Of a stretch of DNA of 64,000 nt, positions 55,158 to 64,000 are shown in pieces (the first letter of the stretch is position 1; every line of letters begins with the position of its first letter). The stretch lies in contig NZ_FNLM01000034.1 of the NCBI RefSeq assembly GCF_900105725.1, forward strand, positions 1,984,001 to 2,048,000. Reading direction: 5' to 3'. This DNA is from Gordonia westfalica (GTDB lineage Bacteria > Actinomycetota > Actinomycetes > Mycobacteriales > Mycobacteriaceae). A program made the translations under genes and the position numbers. The notes under the pieces are model-generated. The model worked only from the letters and a program-made list of their open reading frames with translations. It ran no database searches and was not told where the DNA came from.

Positions 55158-56927
55158 TCAGAACGGTGGTGGGTTGTTTCGGTCCCACTCGTCTTGTCGT
55201 TGACGGTGGGTGTCGGTGCGAGTGGCGCGTTCGTCGTCGAGTCGCCGCCTCGCCGGATGGTCAGGCGGTTGGGTTTTCAGTGACGCGAACAGGTCCCGTC
55301 CGGTGAACGGATTGCCCAGGTACACATGGCCGGTGGGTGCTTCGAACCAGGTCGCCAGGTACTCGTCCTGCGAATCCCGCCACGCCCCGAAAGTCTTGAT
55401 CCGGTGATGGAACCGGCACAACGGCTTCAGATTCCGTTGCGCGGTCTTCCCGCCGCTGTCGGGGTTGCGGTGGTCGAACGGGTGAGTGTGGTCGAGATCG
55501 ACAGTCCACACCGGCTGGTTACAACCCGGAAAGGTACAGCACAACTCCCCGGCCCGGACCAGTGCCTGCAGTTTCCTGCTGGGCACATACCGGCTCGCTG
55601 CAGCAGCGGCCGCCGCATCCGCTTCGGCCGGTTCGGTGCGCACACCGGTGGTGACGTAGGTGTGGGTGGCGTCGGCGAACAGAGCACGCATGACATCGGC
55701 CTCGATGAGCCCGTAACCGTCGAGCATGCCGGGATCGTTGTCGCGACCCTGCAACGTCGTCTCGTTGGCCACAATGTGAAACGTCGGACGCGGAGCCCGG
55801 CACCGGGCGCACGTGCACGTACATTCCTCGGGCGACTCTGAGGCTTCCGTGACGGTTTCATCAGCGGCTTCGGCCACCGGTACACCACTCTCGGTGACCA
55901 CATCGTCGACCTCGCGGTCGTCGAGGTCCTGCACGGCGGGCTCGGGGGCGTCGAGTTCCTGTATGGCGGACTCGGGGATGTCGAAGTCCTGTACGGCGGG
56001 CTCGGGGGTGTCGAGCTCCTGCGCAACCGGTTCGGGTGCGCAGTCCTCACACTGGCAGTCCAGGTCCTGGTGGCCGTGCGCCAAAGCTAGTAGCGCGTCA
56101 GCGCGGCGCTGGCTCATAGTGCGCCCATCACCCTTGTGAACACCGGCGGCCATCGCGGTCAGACGGGCGTTGAGCGCGGCGCCGTCGATGTCGGGCACAT
56201 GCCCGGCGATGCGCGACTGCCCGGGCTGATGCCGGTCCGGACGAATCGAGAGACCGCGGTCGCGGGCGGCGTGGTCGTTGCGGCGCTTCACCGCCTCCGG
56301 GGCGTGAGTGTGGACGATCTGGTCGACCATCGTGGTCAACCGCGTGATGGACATCGGGTCACGGGCCAGGATCGCCTCGGCCAACGCCGCATCCACGGCC
56401 GGCATGGCGGCGTCGTCGACGAAATCGGTGCGCTTCATCGCGATCTGGAACCGGGCCAAATCGATACGGGCACAGGCCAAAGTGGTGCCGGTCAGGGGCA
56501 GTCGGTACCGCATCGCATCGCCGGTGCGGATCATGTCCCGCGCCTGAGCCGCAGTCATGTTCATCGCGGCACCGAACTCCGCGACGGCCTGCTCGAACCC
56601 GTTCGGACCGAACTCCTCATACGGGCCACTGCCGGACATCGCGTCGGCGGTCATCCTCAGCAGATCTTCGACCGACTCGGCCTGCCCCGAACGGAGTTGA
56701 CTACGCCGCAGCAGATACTCCTCTTCCCGATGCTCGTGCAACAGACTCGCGGCCATCAACATCCGGCACGTGTTGACCGCATTCATCGACGCCGAATACC
56801 GCGCGGAGTCGATCAACGCTTCCGGCGAGAGCCCCGCCAGAGGCCCGAACACATCGAACCCCGCCACATCAAACCCCGGGTCGGGGAGATCCCCGGCGGG
56901 GTCGATGGTGCCGAACTCGAAAGCCAT
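55158..56927 (-). CDS. DUF222/HNH endonuclease domain protein (REP13E12-like)
   Basis: 589 residues. N-terminal DUF222 helical domain (about 40-290), an acidic repeated linker (about 296-336), a Cys cluster CQCEDC/CTCTCARC around 285-360, and a C-terminal HNH motif (CCTFPGCNQPVWTVDLDHTHPFDH...NLKPLCRFHH, about 462-510). The HNH zinc and metal ligands look intact. These proteins are multi-copy in actinobacteria and resemble M. tuberculosis REP13E12 proteins. Cellular role unproven. ATG 56927 chosen over a start 42 bases upstream. Confidence 0.85.
   Translation of the reverse strand: MAFEFGTIDPAGDLPDPGFDVAGFDVFGPLAGLSPEALIDSARYSASMNAVNTCRMLMAASLLHEHREEEYLLRRSQLRSGQAESVEDLLRMTADAMSGSGPYEEFGPNGFEQAVAEFGAAMNMTAAQARDMIRTGDAMRYRLPLTGTTLACARIDLARFQIAMKRTDFVDDAAMPAVDAALAEAILARDPMSITRLTTMVDQIVHTHAPEAVKRRNDHAARDRGLSIRPDRHQPGQSRIAGHVPDIDGAALNARLTAMAAGVHKGDGRTMSQRRADALLALAHGHQDLDCQCEDCAPEPVAQELDTPEPAVQDFDIPESAIQELDAPEPAVQDLDDREVDDVVTESGVPVAEAADETVTEASESPEECTCTCARCRAPRPTFHIVANETTLQGRDNDPGMLDGYGLIEADVMRALFADATHTYVTTGVRTEPAEADAAAAAAASRYVPSRKLQALVRAGELCCTFPGCNQPVWTVDLDHTHPFDHRNPDSGGKTAQRNLKPLCRFHHRIKTFGAWRDSQDEYLATWFEAPTGHVYLGNPFTGRDLFASLKTQPPDHPARRRLDDERATRTDTHRQRQDEWDRNNPPPF
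55921..56040. repeat. Four 30-bp tandem repeats in the HNH protein linker
   Basis: Four consecutive 30-base units encode the decapeptide series ending PEPAVQDLD, PESAIQELD, PEPAVQDFD and a diverged copy. The lower conservation of the outer copy suggests ongoing expansion and decay. Confidence 0.8.
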
Positions 56928-57083
56928 GACAACACCATACGAGCGGCCACCGACAATCCCGATCGGCACGAGATCGTCGAATCGCAGGACGTGTCAACGA
57001 CTTTCGGTAGTAGATCTTCCCGCGTGACCGATTCCTTCCCGCTTACCCGCTATCGCCCGCGGGATGGAAATGGACCCGCGGGA

Positions 57084-57812
57084 TCAGCCGATGTGGCGCG
57101 TGGCCGCCCAGCGGGTCAGCGCGTTGCGGTTGGACTGCTGGGTCTTGCGCAGCACGTTGGACGCGTGCGTCTCCACGGTCTTGATCGAGATGAAGAGTTC
57201 CTCGGCGATCTCCCGGTAGGTGTAGCCGCGGGCCAGCAGCCGCAGCACCTCGAGTTCGCGCCGCGTGAGGGAGTCGAGTTCGGGATCCAGCGGCGGTTCG
57301 GGTGCCGACGACTTACCGGTGAACGAGTCGAGCACGAATCCGGCCAGCCGGGGGCTGAACACCGCGTCACCCTCTGCGACCCGGCGGACCGCGTCGGCGA
57401 GTTCGGCGCCGTCGATCGTCTTGGTGACGTAGCCACGGGCCCCGGCGCGGATCGTCGCGATCACGTCCTCGGCGGCGTCGGACACGCTCAGCGCGAGGAA
57501 GACCGGCGTCATCTCCGAATCGGCGCCCATCCGGTCGAGCACGCCCCGCAGCACCGCGACGCCGCCCCCGGCGGGCATGTGGACGTCGAGGAGCACCACA
57601 TCCGGTGTGGTGGCGACGATCCCGGCGACCGCCTCGGGAACGGTGCCCGCCTCCCCGACCACCCGCAGTCCCGGCTCGTCGGCCAGTTCGGCGCGCACCC
57701 CGGAACGGAACACGGCGTGGTCGTCGACGAGATACACGGTGTAGGTCGACGCCGGCGGGTCGGCGTTGTAGGCCGTCGTGTCCGTCGGGTTCGGGGTCTG
57801 CTCGGGGGTCAT
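57084..57812 (-). CDS. LuxR/NarL-family response regulator
   Basis: 242 residues. Receiver domain at about 24-145 (YLVDDHAVFRSGVRAEL, phospho-acceptor Asp near residue 74 in VVLLDVHMP, Lys in VTKTIDGAEL). LuxR-type HTH at about 178-235 (LTRRELEVLRLLARGYTYREIAEELFISIKTVETHASNVLRKT). ATG at 57812 overlaps the kinase stop as ATGA. Partner of the sensor kinase upstream; targets probably include the divergent PspC gene. Confidence 0.94.
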   Translation of the reverse strand: MTPEQTPNPTDTTAYNADPPASTYTVYLVDDHAVFRSGVRAELADEPGLRVVGEAGTVPEAVAGIVATTPDVVLLDVHMPAGGGVAVLRGVLDRMGADSEMTPVFLALSVSDAAEDVIATIRAGARGYVTKTIDGAELADAVRRVAEGDAVFSPRLAGFVLDSFTGKSSAPEPPLDPELDSLTRRELEVLRLLARGYTYREIAEELFISIKTVETHASNVLRKTQQSNRNALTRWAATRHIG

Positions 57813-59086
57813 CGCACCTTCCGGTTGTCCATGGGTTCTCGGTCTGCCTGGTCCCGATCCGCCGGGGACGCTCCGGCCTCGCCGGCCGCCTCCTCGACCA
57901 CCGGCACGCCGACGCCGCGCGGCATCGTCAGCGCGACATTGGTGCCGCGCCCGGGCGTCGACGTGATCGACACCCGACCACCCACCCGTTCCATCCGTGC
58001 CCGGATCGACCGGCTGATGCCCTGGCGATCGTCGTCGACGACGGCGGGGTCGAAGCCGACGCCGCGGTCGCGGACGAACACCTCGACCTGGTCCTCGGTC
58101 ACCTCGCCGTAGACGTCGACGGTACGTTCCCCGGAATGCTTGGCCGCATTGACCAGCGCTTCCCGCGTCGCACCGGCCAGCGCCGACCATCGTTTCGCAT
58201 CCCGCGCATCGTTGGGTCGCAGGTCGCCGACGGTGATGATCTCCACGTCGACGCCGTAGGCGTCCTCGACCTCCGCGCCGACGCTGCGCAGCGCCGCGGC
58301 GAGCGAACCGCGTTCCTGTGCGGGGTCCCCGAACAGCCAGGCACGCAGCTCCCGCTCCTGGCTGCGAGCGAGGCGGGCGACCTCCTCCGGACGGTGGGCC
58401 TTCTTCTGGATGAGTGCGAGGGTCTGCAACACCGAATCATGCAGGTGCGAGGCGATCTCCTCGCGTTCGGCGTTACGGATGCGCGCGGCGCGTTCCTCGT
58501 TGAGGGTCCGCCACATCCGCATCCACAGCGGCACCGTCAGCAGCACGACGCCGATCAGCGTCGCCACCACCGCGAGGATCGTCGAATTGAGACCACCGAA
58601 GCTGCGGTCTCCGGCGAGGACGATCACCACGAGACCGCCGACCACCAGCAGGACACCGCCGATCAGCCGTGTCCAGGTCAGCAGCGGGGCGCGGGGCGCG
58701 CGGTGGGAGGTGTCGAACTCGCGCCAGACCAGACTGGCGCCGATGGCGATGAAGACGAAGGGTACGAGGTACTCCGCGGGCGTGCCTGACGCCGCGAAGC
58801 CGACCACCGACATCGCGACGAGCCCGATCACCGCCAGGCCCAGGGACTGCCGGCGCTCGCCCGGCGCGGGCGGGGTGGTGTCCTTGCCGGGCGGGCAGAA
58901 GAACCACAGCAGACCGTAGGCCGCGACACCGGCTCCAGCGAGCGCGGCGAGCACCACGAACACGATCCGGACGCGGAAGACGTCGACCCCCAGATGGTCG
59001 GCTATCCCGCCGGCGACCCCGGCGACCACCCGGCCACCGTCCCGTCGCACCAGCCGCGGGACAGGCTCCACCTCCGTTCCACTCAC
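57809..59086 (-). CDS. Sensor histidine kinase with N-terminal PspC domain
   Basis: 425 residues from GTG 59086 (ATG 59131 also possible). PspC domain at about 10-70 (RRDGGRVVAGVAGGIADHLGVDVFRVRIVFVVLA), about four further transmembrane helices to ~195, HisKA_3 box REEIASHLHDSVLQTLALIQ with the phospho-His near 216, and a HATPase_c domain (EALVNAAKHS, DRGVGFD, GRGTNVALTMP). Domain order agrees with envelope-stress kinases of actinobacteria. Operon with the LuxR regulator; divergent from a second PspC gene. Confidence 0.93.
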   Translation of the reverse strand: MSGTEVEPVPRLVRRDGGRVVAGVAGGIADHLGVDVFRVRIVFVVLAALAGAGVAAYGLLWFFCPPGKDTTPPAPGERRQSLGLAVIGLVAMSVVGFAASGTPAEYLVPFVFIAIGASLVWREFDTSHRAPRAPLLTWTRLIGGVLLVVGGLVVIVLAGDRSFGGLNSTILAVVATLIGVVLLTVPLWMRMWRTLNEERAARIRNAEREEIASHLHDSVLQTLALIQKKAHRPEEVARLARSQERELRAWLFGDPAQERGSLAAALRSVGAEVEDAYGVDVEIITVGDLRPNDARDAKRWSALAGATREALVNAAKHSGERTVDVYGEVTEDQVEVFVRDRGVGFDPAVVDDDRQGISRSIRARMERVGGRVSITSTPGRGTNVALTMPRGVGVPVVEEAAGEAGASPADRDQADREPMDNRKVR

Positions 59087-59237
59087 CCCACGATGTTCCC
59101 ACGCCGAACCGAACCGGACATCGGGGTTCACCCCCGTTTCTCCATTCGCGGTCTCGGGGTGCCCGGTGCGCTTCGGGGTCCCACCGGGTGGAAATCAGGG
59201 AATCACCCGATGTGCTGTCCGCGTTCGGGGGAGCACG

Positions 59238-60620
59238 ATGATCGGCATGGACACCAAGGAGTTCCAGAATCAGATCAGGGAGCTGTGGTCGACACGCCCC
59301 TGTCGTCCGGAGAACCGGACCATCGCCGGCGTGTGCAGTGGCATCGCCGCCCGCTACCGCGTCGATCCCACTCTCGTGAAGGTCGCCTTCGTGGTCTCCG
59401 CCTTCTTCGGCGGCAGCGGACTGATCCTGTACCTGGCGGCCTGGATCGCCTTCCCGGGCCGGCAACGGGCCCACTCGGAGGCCCTTCGCGCGGCGCACGC
59501 CGGACACAGTGGCCGACGCCACGGTGAGGGACACGGCTGGGGCAACCCGCAGTTCATCGTGCTCGCCGTCCTCGCCATCGTCATCGTCACCTCGATCGGC
59601 CCCAACCGCACCTGGGGATCCGGTGGACTCGTCGGCGCGATCCTGATGCTCGGCGGGTGGTACCTGCTCTACCTGCGCACGCCGACGGCCCCGCCCGGCA
59701 CCAGCATCGACACCGTGGCCGTCACCGACGTCGTGGTGCCGCCGCCGACGGCAGGGCAGTTCGAACGATGGGTCCCGCGGGCGATGACAGGTGTCGCGAC
59801 GACCGGACCCGCGAGTTCGCCGACCACGCCGACCGTCGACCTGCAGAAGACCGGCACTGATCAGAACGACGCCGAGTCCGCCGGCGCGCAACGCTGGTCA
59901 CCGATGCCGACCCCGGCGCCCGCACCCGACGACATCGACACCGCTCCGCCCGCATGGGATCCGTTGGGAGCGGCCCCGTTCGCCTGGGATCTGCCCGAAC
60001 CCGCCGCCCCCGTGAAGCCGGTGCAGCCGCGGCGTCGACGGTCAGCGCTGACGCTGGTCGTCCTCGGACTCGCGGTCATCGTCGGCGCAGCCGGGGCAGC
60101 CCTGAATCAGGCGGGGGTGGACTGGTTCACCGTGCCGCGCATCCTGTCGCTGTGTCTGGCGGTCGTCGGTGCGGGCCTGCTGCTCGCCGCGACCCGCCGC
60201 CGACGAACCGGCGACCACAGCACCGGCCTGCTGCCCATCGCCATCCTCCTGGGTGTCGCGACGATCGTGACCACGACGGCCTCCGGCATCACGGTCCCCT
60301 CCGGAGGGGCCGGAGATCGGAACTGGAAGCCGTTGAGTGAGAACGATATCCAGTCCGAATACTCCCTCGGAGTGGGTGAGATGACCCTGGACCTGCGCGA
60401 GGTCGACCTCACCGCCGACCGGCGGGTGGAACTGCGGAACGGGGTGGGCCTCATCGAGGTCATGCTGCCCGAGAACATGAACGTCCGGGTCACCTGCGAC
60501 ACCGGGATCGGCGACATCGACTGCCCCACCGGACTCGACGGTGGCCGTGACGGCACCGACGGGCCCGTCCTCGAGGTCGACGCACACACCGGCATGGGAG
60601 AGGTTCGGGTCACGCGATGA
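59238..60620 (+). CDS. PspC domain membrane protein with C-terminal DUF2154-like (LiaF-type) domain
   Basis: 460 residues. PspC domain at about 18-75 (RPENRTIAGVCSGIAARYRVDPTLVKVAFVVSAFFGG). Transmembrane pairs follow at about 105-145, then a Pro/Thr-rich linker and three further helices (about 270-365). The C-terminal ~110 residues form a soluble beta-rich domain with repeated VGEMTLDLREV, NGVGLIEVMLPENM and TGMGEVRVTR, like the LiaF/toast-rack domain. ATG 59238 has GGGGGAG upstream. Probably senses or buffers envelope stress with the divergent kinase. Confidence 0.87.
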   Translation: MIGMDTKEFQNQIRELWSTRPCRPENRTIAGVCSGIAARYRVDPTLVKVAFVVSAFFGGSGLILYLAAWIAFPGRQRAHSEALRAAHAGHSGRRHGEGHGWGNPQFIVLAVLAIVIVTSIGPNRTWGSGGLVGAILMLGGWYLLYLRTPTAPPGTSIDTVAVTDVVVPPPTAGQFERWVPRAMTGVATTGPASSPTTPTVDLQKTGTDQNDAESAGAQRWSPMPTPAPAPDDIDTAPPAWDPLGAAPFAWDLPEPAAPVKPVQPRRRRSALTLVVLGLAVIVGAAGAALNQAGVDWFTVPRILSLCLAVVGAGLLLAATRRRRTGDHSTGLLPIAILLGVATIVTTTASGITVPSGGAGDRNWKPLSENDIQSEYSLGVGEMTLDLREVDLTADRRVELRNGVGLIEVMLPENMNVRVTCDTGIGDIDCPTGLDGGRDGTDGPVLEVDAHTGMGEVRVTR

Positions 60621-60847
60621 ACGAGCAGTTCAACGGCGACGCCACCGCGCCGGACGAGTACACCGAATCAACCCACCGCGCACCGGGATTGGGAATCGTG
60701 GGCATCGCGGCGCTGGCCGTGGCCGGATGGGGTCTGGCCGGCGGACCCGCACTGCCCGAGGCCGCCGACCTCGGCTGGGCCGCCGTCGGCGTCGGGCTGC
60801 TGATCGGCCTGCTCCTCATCATCTCCGGGACCCGCCGCAGCAAGTGA
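60617..60847 (+). CDS. Small two-helix membrane protein
   Basis: 76 residues, ATGA overlap with the PspC gene. A 22-residue polar N-terminus, a helix at about 24-42, a short acidic loop and a second helix at about 54-70, then a basic TRRSK tail. No family recognised. Co-translation suggests it belongs to the same envelope-stress unit. Confidence 0.75.
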   Translation: MNEQFNGDATAPDEYTESTHRAPGLGIVGIAALAVAGWGLAGGPALPEAADLGWAAVGVGLLIGLLLIISGTRRSK

Positions 60848-60858
60848 GAGACGAGGGG

Positions 60859-60905
60859 TGAATGCAGCGGGCCCGCGTGATGATCACACCGGCCCGCTGC
60901 ATTCA
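60859..60905. terminator. Bidirectional terminator between the PspC operon and guaA
   Basis: A perfect 15-bp inverted repeat (TGAATGCAGCGGGCC and its inverse) encloses a 17-base loop that itself contains GTGATGATCAC. It lies between converging genes, 11 bases after one stop and 3 bases from the other. Confidence 0.8.
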
Positions 60906-60907
60906 GG

Positions 60908-62500
60908 TCACTCCCACTCGATGGTGCCCGGCGGCTTGCTCGTCACGTCGAGGACGACGCGGTTGACGTCGGGGACCTCGTTGGTGATGCGCGTCGAGAT
61001 GACCTCGAGGACCTCGTAGGGCACGCGCGTCCAGTCGGCGGTCATCGCGTCCTCGCTCGAGACCGGACGCAGCACGATCGGGTGACCGTAGGTGCGGCCG
61101 TCGCCCTGGACGCCCACGCTGCGGACGTCGGCCAGCAGCACCACCGGGCACTGCCAGATCTGGGCGTCGAGTCCGGCGGCGGTCAGCTCCTCGCGGGCGA
61201 TCAGGTCGGCCTTGCGCAGCATCTCGAGCCGGTCGGCGGTCACCTCGCCCACGATGCGGATCGCCAGGCCCGGACCCGGGAACGGCTGGCGCGCGACGAT
61301 CTCCTCGGGCAGGCCGAGCTCGCGGCCGACCGCGCGGACCTCGTCCTTGAACAGCAGACGCAGGGGCTCGACAAGGCTGAACTCGAGGTCGTCGGGCAGT
61401 CCGCCGACGTTGTGGTGGCTCTTGATGTTCGCGGTGCCGCTGCCGCCACCGGATTCCACGACGTCGGGGTAGAGCGTGCCCTGGACCAGGAAGTCGACCT
61501 TCTCCCCCACCTCGGCCTCCTCGCCGAGGACCTCGCTCACCGCGCCCTCGAAGGAGCGGATGAACTCGCGGCCGATGATCTTGCGCTTGGTCTCGGGGTC
61601 GCTGACGCCGGACAGTTCCTTCAGGAACACCTCGGCGGCGTCGACGGTGACGAGCTTCGCGCCCGTCGCGCCGACGAAGTCGTGCTGGACCTGCTCGCGC
61701 TCACCGGCGCGGAGCAGTCCGTGGTCGACGAAGACACAGGTCAGGCGGTCGCCGATGGCGCGCTGGACCAGCGCGGCGGCGACCGCGGAGTCGACACCGC
61801 CGGACAGACCGCAGATGGCCCGGCCGTCGCCGATCTGGTCGGCCACCGCGTCGATGAGGGCGTCGGCGATGTTCGCCGCGGTCCACGTGGCCTCGAGCCC
61901 GGCGACCTCGTAGAGGAAGCGCGTCAGGATCTGCTGACCGTGCGGGGTGTGCAGCACCTCGGGGTGGTACTGGACGCCGGCCATGCGGCGCTTGAGGTTC
62001 TCGAACGACGCGACGGGCGCACCCGGCGTCGAACCGGTGACGGTGAAGCCCTCCGGGGCCTGCTGCACCGCGTCGTTGTGGCTCATCCACACCGGCTGGG
62101 TGTCGGAGAGCCCCTGGTGCAGGATGCCCTCGCCGTTCACCGTCAGCGTGGTGCGACCGAACTCGCGGCCACCGGTGTTGGCGACCTCGCCACCGAGCTT
62201 CGCGGCCATCGCCTGGAAGCCGTAGCAGATGCCGAAGACCGGGATGTCGAGATCGAAGACGCCGGGATCGAGTTCCGGGGCGTCCTCGGCGTACACCGAC
62301 GCCGGTCCGCCCGAGAGGATGATCGCGACCGGATTCTTCTCCTGGATCTTCGCCAGCGGGGCGTCGTGGGAGATCACCTCGGAGTAGATGCGCGCCTCAC
62401 GCACTCTCCGTGCGATCAGCTGCGCGTACTGCGCTCCGAAGTCGACGACGAGAACGGGCCGCGGGCCCTCGAGGAAATCCTCAGCAGAAGAGTCTGTCAC
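60908..62500 (-). CDS. guaA: GMP synthase (glutamine-hydrolysing)
   Basis: Converts XMP to GMP using glutamine and ATP. The GATase1 domain has [10 protein letters not shown] (Cys near 91) and GVQYHPEV; the ATP-pyrophosphatase domain has the P-loop [14 protein letters not shown] near residue 230. The C-terminal dimerisation domain ends [20 protein letters not shown] at 62500 gives 530 residues; the longer frame to 62791 is a shadow of bioY on the other strand. Last gene of the conserved M. tuberculosis-like segment (Rv3396c there). Confidence 0.96.
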   Translation of the reverse strand: MTDSSAEDFLEGPRPVLVVDFGAQYAQLIARRVREARIYSEVISHDAPLAKIQEKNPVAIILSGGPASVYAEDAPELDPGVFDLDIPVFGICYGFQAMAAKLGGEVANTGGREFGRTTLTVNGEGILHQGLSDTQPVWMSHNDAVQQAPEGFTVTGSTPGAPVASFENLKRRMAGVQYHPEVLHTPHGQQILTRFLYEVAGLEATWTAANIADALIDAVADQIGDGRAICGLSGGVDSAVAAALVQRAIGDRLTCVFVDHGLLRAGEREQVQHDFVGATGAKLVTVDAAEVFLKELSGVSDPETKRKIIGREFIRSFEGAVSEVLGEEAEVGEKVDFLVQGTLYPDVVESGGGSGTANIKSHHNVGGLPDDLEFSLVEPLRLLFKDEVRAVGRELGLPEEIVARQPFPGPGLAIRIVGEVTADRLEMLRKADLIAREELTAAGLDAQIWQCPVVLLADVRSVGVQGDGRTYGHPIVLRPVSSEDAMTADWTRVPYEVLEVISTRITNEVPDVNRVVLDVTSKPPGTIEWE

Positions 62501-62549
62501 CCGGTCGAGTCTAGTGTGCGACCACGACGTGAAATACTTCGACACCGAC

Positions 62550-63176
62550 ATGACTGCATCTCCCCGTACCACCGCATGGTCGTTGAGCATCTCCGACCTC
62601 ACCCAGGCCGCCGTCTTCGCCGCCTTGATCGCCGCGCTCGGCCTGCCCGGGACCATCAACATCGGCAGCAGCGGCGTCCCGATCACGTTCCAGACCCTGG
62701 GCGTGATCCTCGCCGGCGCGGTCCTCGGCCCCCGGAAGGGCACCCTCGCGGTCGTCATCTTCATGGTGCTGGCCATCGCCGGACTCCCCATCCTGTCCGG
62801 CGGGCGCAGCGGTCTGACCGCGCTGGCCTCCCCGACCGCCGGCTACTTCGTCGGCTTCCTGCCCGCGGTCATCGTGATCGGCGTGCTCACGGCGGCGATG
62901 ATGTCCGTCGGCGACAAGCCGCGCTACCGCGTGCTCTGGGGCATCGGGATCAATGCGCTGGGCGGGATGTTCGTGCTCTACCTGTTCGGAGTGCTCGGGC
63001 TGATCCTGCGCACCGATCTGACGGTGTGGGCGGCGATCACGTCGAACGGCCCGTTCATCATCGGCGATGTCCTCAAGGTCGTCGTCGCCGCGCTGGTGGC
63101 CGCGCAGATCCATCGCGGTCGTCCCGGCCTCATCGAGCCGCTGCGGTTGTCCCGGCGCTCCGGCGCCGGCAGCTGA
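62550..63176 (+). CDS. bioY: Biotin transporter substrate-binding subunit BioY
   Basis: 208-residue membrane S-component of an energy-coupling-factor transporter with about six helices. [26 protein letters not shown] at residues ~45-70 and a [12 protein letters not shown]...PTAGYFVGF segment are BioY hallmarks. ATG at 62550; GTG at 62529 is possible. First gene of bioY-bioM-bioN. Confidence 0.9.
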   Translation: MTASPRTTAWSLSISDLTQAAVFAALIAALGLPGTINIGSSGVPITFQTLGVILAGAVLGPRKGTLAVVIFMVLAIAGLPILSGGRSGLTALASPTAGYFVGFLPAVIVIGVLTAAMMSVGDKPRYRVLWGIGINALGGMFVLYLFGVLGLILRTDLTVWAAITSNGPFIIGDVLKVVVAALVAAQIHRGRPGLIEPLRLSRRSGAGS

Positions 63177-63204
63177 ACCGCTCGCCGGCGATCGACCCGT
63201 TTCG

Positions 63205-63879
63205 ATGATCGAGTTCACGGATGTCTCGCACTCCTACGACGACCGCGTCGTGCTGCGCGATGTCTCGCTGACGCTCACCGAGGACCGGATCGGCATCGTC
63301 GGGGCGAACGGCAGCGGGAAGTCGACGCTGGCGCGGATGATCAACGCGCTCGTCGTGCCGGGGTCGGGAACAGTCACCGTCGACGGCGTCGACGTCTCCC
63401 GCAACAAACGTGAGGTCCGTCGCCGCGTCGGGTTCATCTTCTCCGACCCCGACCGGCAGATCATCATGCCGACGGTCATCGAGGACATCGAGCTGTCGCT
63501 GCGTCGCACCGACCTCGACAAGAAGCAGCGCGCCGCTCGCGCCCTCGAGGTGCTCGAGCGTTTCGGCCTGGGCCGGCACGCCGATCATCCCGCCCAGCGG
63601 CTGTCCGGCGGACAGAAGCAGCTCCTCGCGCTCGCGTCGATCTTCGTGACCGACCCGGCGATCATCGTCGCCGACGAGCCGACGACACTGCTCGATCTCC
63701 GCAACACCCGCATGCTCACCGACGTCTTCGCGACGCTCGACGAACAGCTCATCGTCGTCAGTCACGACCTCGACATCCTCGACGGCTTCGACCGCGTCAT
63801 CGTGATCGACGACGGCCGGGTCGTCGCCGACGACGAGCCCGATCCCGCGCTCGCCTTCTACCGGACACTGATGTCGTGA
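63205..63879 (+). CDS. bioM: Energy-coupling factor ATPase, biotin uptake
   Basis: 224-residue ABC ATPase. Walker A GANGSGKST near residue 36, Q-loop SDPDRQIIMPTV, signature LSGGQKQ near 137, Walker B IIVADEPT and switch His in VSHD. It powers biotin uptake with BioY and BioN. ATG 63205; GTGA overlap with the next gene. Confidence 0.92.
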   Translation: MIEFTDVSHSYDDRVVLRDVSLTLTEDRIGIVGANGSGKSTLARMINALVVPGSGTVTVDGVDVSRNKREVRRRVGFIFSDPDRQIIMPTVIEDIELSLRRTDLDKKQRAARALEVLERFGLGRHADHPAQRLSGGQKQLLALASIFVTDPAIIVADEPTTLLDLRNTRMLTDVFATLDEQLIVVSHDLDILDGFDRVIVIDDGRVVADDEPDPALAFYRTLMS

Positions 63880-64000
63880 ACGTCCTCGGCGTCTACCGCC
63901 CCGGGAACACCCTGCTGCACCGGCTCGGCCCGGGGATCAAGTTCGTCGCCATGGCCCTGGCGATCCTCGTCATGTCACTGACCGTGCGGACGCTGCCGGC
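63876..64000 (+). CDS. bioN: Energy-coupling factor transmembrane protein, 3'-truncated by the window
   Basis: GTG at 63876 overlaps the bioM stop. The 41 visible codons read a short amphipathic N-terminus with YRPGNTLLHRLGPGIKF, then the start of a transmembrane helix (VAMALAILVMSLTV). This is the usual opening of the EcfT/BioN component. The gene continues past the window. Confidence 0.8.
   Translation, partial: MNVLGVYRPGNTLLHRLGPGIKFVAMALAILVMSLTVRTLP

Noticed and set aside
56136..58112. 658-codon frame opposite the HNH and response-regulator genes
   Set aside because: Long antisense frames are common in high-GC DNA; composition is Arg/Gly/His-rich without any domain, while the opposite strand holds clear genes.

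Overview
The window is high-GC, gene-dense DNA from a mycolic-acid actinobacterium (order Mycobacteriales). The gene mix (PE-PPE-domain secreted protein, DUF222/HNH protein, ImuA'/ImuB/DnaE2 mutasome, IdeR-type iron boxes, mycobacterial LexA boxes, SAM-IV riboswitch) points to Gordonia or a close relative rather than Mycobacterium itself. From memory, the housekeeping genes follow the order of the M. tuberculosis Rv3311-Rv3396c segment: add-deoA-cdd, sdhCDAB, aminotransferase, dacB1, BrkB-like protein, trpS, metY-metX, DUF3017-folD, trmL, dnaE2, acrA1, imuB-imuA', guaA. Accessory genes are inserted between them. No alignment was run.

Layout. 0-7.2 kb: end of an acidic-tract protein, a convergent pyrimidine/purine nucleoside salvage operon (cdd-deoA-add) and the divergent succinate dehydrogenase operon sdhCDAB, with an iron box between them. 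7.3-9.8 kb: a TetR/cytochrome P450 pair and a small secreted protein. 9.8-18 kb: a probable polyamine/GABA catabolic module (APC permease, UspA, class I amidotransferase, FAD oxidoreductase, aldehyde dehydrogenase, Lrp/AsnC regulator, class III aminotransferase). 18-19.4 kb: dacB. 19.4-27 kb: an accessory catabolic island (ferredoxin reductase, PaaK-like ligase, luciferase-like monooxygenase, Zn-ribbon protein plus thiolase, P450, TetR) with two vestigial flavin-related mini-genes. 27-31 kb: BrkB-like protein, trpS, xthA, and bfd/bfr iron storage genes behind iron boxes. 31-34.3 kb: an MFS exporter and a PE-PPE-type secreted protein with a Ser/Asn/Asp repeat tail. 34.5-37.2 kb: SAM-IV riboswitch and metY-metX. 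37.3-42 kb: membrane-anchored Hsp70-like protein, DUF3017, folD, a threonine dehydratase-like enzyme, trmL, DUF167. 42-53.8 kb: a DNA-damage section with dnaE2, imuA'-imuB and an Rv2578c-type radical SAM gene, each preceded by a LexA box, interleaved with acrA1, an alanine-racemase-fold enzyme and a TnpR-like/UPF0158 fusion. 53.8-60.8 kb: Ser/Thr kinase, HNH protein, and a PspC-type sensor kinase/LuxR regulator pair with a divergent PspC protein. 60.9-64 kb: guaA and the start of a bioY-bioM-bioN biotin transporter operon.

Three essential or conserved genes (sdhA, metY, dnaE2) each lack exactly one base in a short C/G run. Base-calling error in homopolymers explains this better than three pseudogenes. 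In metY the shift joins it to metX as one long false fusion. No rRNA, tRNA, CRISPR array, prophage or complete insertion sequence was seen.
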